Part shown: piece after piece, positions 58,307 to 64,000 of the stretch
How the letters are laid out: each line of letters starts with the position of its first letter
Numbering within the stretch: the stretch's first letter is position 1
Origin: Lasiosphaeris hirsuta
Taxonomy: Eukaryota > Ascomycota > Sordariomycetes > Sordariales > Lasiosphaeriaceae
Assembly (NCBI GenBank): GCA_030549175.1
Contig: JAUKUA010000004.1
Coordinates: 434,001 to 498,000, forward strand
DNA: 64,000 nt
Direction of reading: 5' to 3'
Program-made: the position numbers and the translations under genes
Notes under the pieces: model-generated
The model's database searches: none
Told to the model about the DNA's origin: nothing
The model's input: the letters and a program-made list of their open reading frames with translations, nothing else

Positions 58307-60151
58307 TTACCGAATCTTGTAGACACACGGCTTCAACGTCGCCGCCTCGTTGCCCGCGGCGCCCTCCTCCTCGTCGGTAAAGAACTTCTTCTTCTTCATG
58401 GGGCCCTGGGCGCCCATGCTGTCCTCGCGTCGCTCGACAACACACTTGCCCTTGTAGGCGGGCGAGGCCTTGACAAAAGACATCTTGACAAACATCTTGT
58501 TGCTCATGTCGACAGCGCCTTCGCCGAGCCCGTTGTGCAGCAGGAAGCCGCGGTCGCGCAGCACGTTGACGAAAGCCGAGACGTCGGTCCCGTTCTGGCG
58601 CAGCTCGACCCCGTCGACCTCGACCGCGAGCTCCGCCTCATCTGCCTCGGCAGCCTCCTCAAGTGCCTGCAGCCGCTTGGCCGACTTCTTCCCGGTGCCG
58701 GGAGGGCCGCCGGGGCCGAGCTTGGTTCCATCGGCGGGGGGCTCGGCAACGGCGGCATTGCGGCGGTTGCCGACGCTGTGGGCGACGACCTTCTTGCCGC
58801 CCTTCTTATTGGGCATGGCGAAGCGGCTCTTGATCTCGGCGATCCACAGCTCGCCCTTCCAGCGCAGGACGCGGTACGCCTCCTCGACAAAGTCGATCCA
58901 GTTGGTGCCCATGAGGGCGAGGCAGAAGATGGCCACGTCGACGCTGCAGTCGGGCAGCGGCAGGCGCGCGATGTCGGCCCGCGTGATGAGTGGGTTGCCG
59001 CCCGTCTGCAGGTCGAAGCTGCGCACGTCGAGCCGCAGCCGCTTGAGCGAGGGCTGCAGGCGCGCCGAGAGCGAGGCGTCGCCGCACCCCAGGTCGGCCA
59101 CGGTGCAGATGCCGCCCTCGCGGATGCTGCGCGGCAGCGGCAGCAGGTTTGCGTTTGCGATGGGGTTGGAGAAGTCATGCCGGACGCCCTTGGGCATGTG
59201 CCGCACCTTGGCGCGCGCCTCGAGGTCGCAGATGTAGCCCTCGACCGGGTTCTCGGGCCACACGTCCACCTGTCGCCGGAAGCCCTCGTGGTACTCGGAG
59301 AACATCTCGGGCGACTCGTCGAAGAGCTCAAAGGCCTCGGCCGACGGGCGCGTGTAGAGCGTCTCGTTGAGGTGGCGGAAGCGGGCCGAGATGAGCTTCT
59401 CGCGCATCGAGGCCTGGAGGGGCGTGAGCTTGGTCACGGCGCTGGGCGGTGGCGCCGTCGGTGCTTGCTTCTCTGCGGGCTTCTTCTCTGCGGCGGCAGG
59501 CTTCTTGTCGCCATTCTTCTTGCCAGCGGGCTTGGCCCCAGGGGTGGCTTCTACCTCGGGCAAAGGCTGCTTGTCCACCTTTTGCTTCTTGTTTTTCCTA
59601 TCCTTTGCATTCCCCTTCTCCGGCGTGGGTGCTTCGGACACCGGCTCATCGTCCTCAATGCCTCCCCATTCCTCGTCTTCAGCTACAGCCTCTTCTGCGG
59701 ACGGTGAAGCTGCCTTTTCCTTCTGATCCTCCTTGTCCCCCTTCTTCTCCTTCTGGTCCTTCTTGCTTTTCTTCACCGAGTCTTGCTTTGGCTGCTGCTG
59801 CTCACTGGCCTCGTTCTCGGGGCTGACTTCCTTGGCTTCCTTCGCCTCTGGGATCTGAGCGGATGCGGCAGCGTCTTGCTCGAGCTTCTGGCGCTTCTTT
59901 TCCTTCCTGGCCAGTGCTTTGGCAGTTGGGGCCTTGTGCTCAATTACCTTGGCCCACATATCCGAAAGGTTAGCCGCTGTCACATTCTGAGTGTTTCTCG
60001 AGTTCGCATTGGCAGGCTTCTCGGGCCTCTTGCGTTTCCTGGGCAGCGTTCTGCCATGCGTGAGAGGCAGATCGGGATCCTGAGCCGGCCCGGTATCGCC
60101 CTCAACTTTGAGCTTGTCGGCAGATGCCGTCCAGCCCTTGACGGCAAACAT
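58307..60151 (-). CDS. RRP8: Rrp8, 25S rRNA m1A methyltransferase
   Basis: A single exon of 614 residues. Rrp8 methylates an adenine of 25S rRNA in the nucleolus and helps early pre-rRNA cleavage. The first 240 residues are disordered, Lys/Glu/Ala-rich, with nuclear-signal-like PRKRKRPEK. The catalytic domain runs from about 243: TPLQASMREKLISARFRHLN, then SAM motif I VADLGCGDASLS (351-362), motif II region FDLQTGGNPLITRADIA, CSVDVAIFCLALMGTNWIDF and GELWIAEIKSRF. About 95 extra residues (445-540) separate this from the C-terminal SKMFVKMSF-like block. An overlapping plus-strand frame of 492 codons is its GC-rich shadow. Confidence 0.94.
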   Translation of the reverse strand: MFAVKGWTASADKLKVEGDTGPAQDPDLPLTHGRTLPRKRKRPEKPANANSRNTQNVTAANLSDMWAKVIEHKAPTAKALARKEKKRQKLEQDAAASAQIPEAKEAKEVSPENEASEQQQPKQDSVKKSKKDQKEKKGDKEDQKEKAASPSAEEAVAEDEEWGGIEDDEPVSEAPTPEKGNAKDRKNKKQKVDKQPLPEVEATPGAKPAGKKNGDKKPAAAEKKPAEKQAPTAPPPSAVTKLTPLQASMREKLISARFRHLNETLYTRPSAEAFELFDESPEMFSEYHEGFRRQVDVWPENPVEGYICDLEARAKVRHMPKGVRHDFSNPIANANLLPLPRSIREGGICTVADLGCGDASLSARLQPSLKRLRLDVRSFDLQTGGNPLITRADIARLPLPDCSVDVAIFCLALMGTNWIDFVEEAYRVLRWKGELWIAEIKSRFAMPNKKGGKKVVAHSVGNRRNAAVAEPPADGTKLGPGGPPGTGKKSAKRLQALEEAAEADEAELAVEVDGVELRQNGTDVSAFVNVLRDRGFLLHNGLGEGAVDMSNKMFVKMSFVKASPAYKGKCVVERREDSMGAQGPMKKKKFFTDEEEGAAGNEAATLKPCVYKIR

Positions 60152-63114
60152 TGTGGCAGCAGAGATTGGCTACAGGTGGTGATGCTGCAGCGAGGTGGGC
60201 GTGGAATGTAATACCAGAGTCTCAATTCGAGTCGAAGAAAAATTTTAGTGGAGCATCCCAGAAATACCATGCGGCTGCACCATTGATTGCCCTGCTCCTC
60301 CATGCGGGGTTTCACTCAAGCGAAGGAACGGAAGGAAAAAGCGGAACCATCAGGCCGGTCCGGGCAAGGCAGTGCCCCGTTGCCGGCAATTTGGTGGAGC
60401 TCAAGGCCGTGCATTTCGGCTACTTTCCCGCCGAGTTTGCTTCTACGATTTCTCTCCCGAATACGGCTCTCTCCATCGGAGGAGGTCCAACTGGCTTATT
60501 TCATGAAGTGCTCTGAGGAAGCTGTGAGCTTCCACACTTGGCAGGGGTATACTGGCCTCCTTACGGACGTAGATAACAAGCCGAGGAGCTATCATAGACG
60601 TAGTAGTATGCTGGCTGCCAAGTCGTGGTCGTTCCTGGTACAAGTACCCCGACCCCGCAGCTTGAGCACGATACATACCCTGCTCCCAGATCGCCCTGCG
60701 CAGCTCATGCTGCGGGACGCTGGAGCGACGGAGGGACAATGGCGAGGCTTGGCAGGACCCATTCTACCTTGCATGCAGTATATACTATTACTATGCTATT
60801 ATTATCCCATTCCAAGATTGCCATCCCGCCCTCGCCATGCTCCTTGGTATTAATACTCCCTGGTAATTTCGCACGATCCTCAAGCTGTCTTTGAACTCTG
60901 TGGAGTGATGATGAGCTCCAACGGCATCCACTTGTGTTGGTCAGTCGACAGGTAACTGGTAGAGCATGCACGTGTCCCAGGATGGCGGGTCTCCACAGAG
61001 AACTGCCTTACGTTGAGACGGAACTTGGAGTGCTACTGAACAGCACAGCGGGAGATAAACACATGTCCTCCATGCCCCGCTGGACTTCCGGTCTGCAATG
61101 CTGCATACTTGTACCGGAATACCAGCATCCCTAGGTTAATTTAAGCCTCATGCTTCTGCCCGACACACCGATGCACTCACTGCTGTATCTATCGGCCCTT
61201 TGGGACCTTCGAGAGCCAACGAACTCTTTTGATTAGTACTGAGAAACCCCGTGTTTTTTCGCCCGTGGATACCATTCACTACTGGCACTTTACCTAATGT
61301 TGGGAAGGGGCGAGTTGGCGGACAGTGGAAGGGAGGGCAGACAGTCCTACCCATGGTTGAAACGAAGGGAGTCACCATAATCCTATCTGATCAAGTCCTT
61401 TCTGATCAACCCGATGCACAAAGTCTACACCAAAAGTACCTTGCCGGTTTGTGTTAGACGGGTCACCGCTGTACAACATTCCGCGCCCATCAACCCCGCT
61501 TGGCCGGACAGTCGCCGTTGGTGTTCGAGTTTGTCGTCAGTCACCCGCCGATCGAGTGACTGAGCCTCTCTCACTCGGTATCTAAGGAACCCGTAGTAGG
61601 TGGGTGTCTTTCCTGTTTGTGGAATGGGGGTTGGGGGTTGGAAGACGGTTGTCCGATGCTCTAGTAGCAGACATAAATTACATGACGGGATGGCCTGACC
61701 AATTCTGAAAAAGTGCAGAAAAAGGGCGCAACTCCCTTATCCTTGTTTTCTTGGAAGATATGTATGGCGGAAGCTACGCTCTCGAGCTGGGTTGCCGTTC
61801 CATGAGTTGCCTTGGAAAGCCCATGTCTCATTTCCTTAGGTACCTCCTTCCCAGGACCCAGCGCTTTGTGCGCCGCTCCTGCACTTTAACCTGCATACAG
61901 GGTGCACCCTCCATTTTGGGCTCTGGCCCCTGAGCCCCCCCTATAAGCTCAGGTGCCTGGTGTCAATTCCTGCCAGTTAGCGTTGCGGGAACCTGGTTCC
62001 CGGCGGCGCCCTCAATTCGGTCGGCCTGTTGAGCGCTGTTTGTGTGCCCGCACGCCTGGCCGCCCACCTGGGACAACTCAATTGCAGATGTGGTGGAGAT
62101 CGTTTGGCCGCACTCAAGCGCCCCGAGCGCCAAAACAACATCCAGCCTGTGCCCGCCGCCGAGATCTGCCATCGCACCGCGCCCCATCTAGGCCGACGGT
62201 CGGGCCGTAGATGCCATCTCTCTTACCCCTCCCCCGCCACGGCCGTTTCGATCCCCGCCACCAACGGGGTGCTCGCCCACCCATCTGTCCCCCACCTTGC
62301 AGGCTCCAAGACACCCACCATCCCACGGCGTCCGTTGGATCCATTGGGTTAGTGGGCCCGCGGTGCTAAGGAGGCAGAAAGGTGGAGGTGGCTGTTGGGA
62401 GCGCCAGATCCAGCCAGTCAAGCCATTGTACCGTCTGCCCTGTCTCCAGGTTGCTTGTTTCTGTGCTCCATAACTAGCATCTTTATCCCATTCAACTCCG
62501 CCTTCCCTACGCCCTGCTGATCCCGGGACTTGACGAGATCCCAGCGACGGCCGGCAGATCTCTGGCCAGAGAGAGACGGGGCTGCGCGAGCCGGGGCTCA
62601 CTCTCGTGTGCGCCCGTTCACCTGCTCTCGTGCTCCTACCTCCCGGCTCGTTTGGCCGGCGGTTGCAGTGGACTGACTAGCGTGCTGTGTGTTGCTGCGT
62701 GCTGCTGCTGCTTGCGTCTGCTACAGGACCAGAAGCTGACGTCCGCACAGGTTGCGATCCGGTTACACCAGCCAGCTTGTCTCCGCTGCCTCCATGGCAT
62801 GCATTATATACGGAATCTTCCCCTTCCTCGTCCCCTCGGCCTGCTAGGCCGTCTGTCCCAGCGCACAGCGGCGGAGATTTATCCAGTTATTTGCCCCTTT
62901 ACTTCCTTTGCCACTGTGCGTTGTCTCGGCTCGACTACACAACAGGTTCTCGGCCCTCGTTGGATATTATCTCCCCTCGGCCGTTGCCGTCTTCGCATGA
63001 CCATATCCGTGTGAGTGCGGTGGGGACGTCTCTAGCTTTGACGGGACCACTCGTACGCAGCTCATCTGCCCCTTGACGCCGGCAGTACAAGATACTCGAT
63101 CTTCTTCGCTAACC
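60152..63114. other. Intergenic (3.0 kb) between divergent RRP8 and Zn2Cys6 regulator
   Basis: No supported gene. The last 1.2 kb before 63115 is GC- and pyrimidine-rich and probably includes a long leader of the regulator gene. Short open frames here resemble nothing known. Confidence 0.55.
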
Positions 63115-64000
63115 ATGGATTCCAATGAGGTTGGCTCCGACGGCAGCCAACACGATGACGACATGCCATCCCCCTCGTCGCCTCCCGCTGCTCCCAGTAG
63201 CCAAGCAACAAAACCGCCGCCAAAGAAGACCGCGGTGAGGAAGAGGACCAAGACTGGCTGTCTGAGTAGGTTACGCCAACTAGCTTTCCTCTGTCCCTAA
63301 CCCTTCGGTGACTAACTCCCTTCTCCCAGCTTGCCGGAGGAGGCGCATCAAGTGCGACGAGGGCAAGCCAACCTGCAACAACTGCATAAAATCAAAGAGG
63401 CAGTGCGAGGGTTACAACCAGCGCCTCACCTTCAAGGAGCCACTGGGCTCGTTCCCTTCCGGTTCTATCTACGGGCCCTCATACTATCAACAGCAAGTGC
63501 AGAATGCGCACTTGAGCGCCCAGCTCTCAGCCTCTCAGGTAAGAGCAGCGTCTTCACAGGGGCCGCTCGCTATGATTGCGCCGAAACCTCCCTCAGTGGA
63601 CTTCACAGGTGGTATGCCCTTACAGTTCGGCCACGCTTATCAAGGCCAGCCAAACACCCCCCTCGTCGGCGTCCAGACTTTGAGCCCGACTCTATATAGC
63701 CCACAGCACCCGCTACCCACGCCGCCGCCTGTGGCTCCTGATACTGGATTACCTTCGGCTTCAGTTCCACAGATCGGTCATGATGGCTTTTTCAATATGC
63801 CCCCGACTGCCCAAGAATTCGAGGCAACCCGGCGTCCATCGCAAGTCTCGCCCATCGTAGCACGCTACCGCCAATCAATAATTCTAGACGATGACCCCCA
63901 AAGCTCCCCTCTAAACGAGGACTTGGGTAGGACCCATTTCCGCGGTGGATACTGGCAATCGGACGACGAGGCATCAATGGGCGAGTCGGAGGATGAAAGG
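63115..64000 (+). CDS. Zn2Cys6 transcription factor, N-terminal part (cut by right window edge)
   Basis: Exons 63115-63265 and 63330 to the window edge, frame still open; about 273 residues seen. After a Ser/Pro-rich start and a basic KKTAVRKRTKTG, the binuclear cluster is GCLTCRRRRIKCDEGKPTC followed by NNCIKSKRQC, with all six cysteines in the standard spacing. The intron (64 nt, ACTAAC branch) lies inside the cluster between the first and second cysteine. A further region follows that is rich in Gln, Pro and Ser. EGYNQRLTFKEP directly after the cluster is a block seen in one subset of ascomycete regulators, but I cannot name the ortholog or targets. The middle homology domain, if present, lies outside the window. 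Confidence 0.85.

Noticed and set aside
58229..59707. 492-codon open frame on the plus strand
   Set aside because: It lies antisense to RRP8, whose domain order and motifs are unmistakable. The long frame follows from the GC-rich, C/G-ending codons of RRP8 read on the opposite strand; its Leu/Gly/Val/Arg-rich product resembles no family.

Overview
The window is nuclear DNA of a filamentous ascomycete, most likely a Sordariomycete and perhaps one of the Sordariales. The evidence is single-copy fungal housekeeping genes with short GT-AG introns (about 47-110 nt; one of 201 nt), branch sites of the CTAAC/CTGAC type, pyrimidine-rich leaders and GC-rich coding sequence beside less GC-rich spacers. 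I recognise 22 protein-coding genes: 20 complete and two cut by the window ends. One further small complete gene has no recognisable family. I found no intact tRNA, rRNA, CRISPR array, virus or secondary-metabolite cluster, and nothing prokaryotic.

Layout. 1-706 (-): start of an Mms1_N/DDB1-like protein, cut by the left edge. 3269-4698 (+): GYP8-type TBC Rab-GAP, convergent with VPS52 (5159-7261, -). 8334-14896 (+): eIF5A, RRN7, ubiquitin-L40 and a Yip1-family protein, all on one strand, facing a mitochondrial rhodanese (15152-15905, -). ERG5 (16828-18676, -) is followed by a 3.4-kb spacer. An 82-residue orphan (22140-22388, +) then faces ASK1 (22916-24496, -), and EAF7 (24978-25938, -) is divergent from a gamma-tubulin complex component (26484-29469, +). 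A 9.7-kb gene-empty stretch precedes a large C2H2/fungal-specific transcription factor (39141-42219, +). The rest is a tiny one-membrane-segment protein (43051-43301, -), MRPL4 (+), GDI1 (+), NOG1 (47619-50507, -), URA5 (51151-51858, +), a PAA1-like acetyltransferase (52154-53153, -), DDI1 (56374-57808, +), RRP8 (58307-60151, -) and the 5' part of a Zn2Cys6 regulator (63115 to the right edge, +).

The genes do not form one pathway. Two themes recur: ribosome and translation (eIF5A, RRN7, ubiquitin-L40, MRPL4, NOG1, RRP8) and membrane traffic (GYP8, VPS52, Yip1 family, GDI1). Others serve chromosome segregation and chromatin (ASK1, gamma-tubulin complex component, EAF7), sterol synthesis (ERG5) and pyrimidine synthesis (URA5).

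The most notable observations concern gene architecture. Two genes appear to have start codons divided by an intron: ubiquitin-L40 (A/TG, followed by a 7-nt exon) and DDI1 (AT/G). NOG1 is split into 15 exons, some of only 13, 18 and 21 nt, and the small protein at 43051 has a 14-nt first exon. The stretch 54585-54858 looks like a short inverted-repeat element. I found no convincing new multi-gene system. All exon models were read by eye from frame, splice signals and family similarity, without transcript data.
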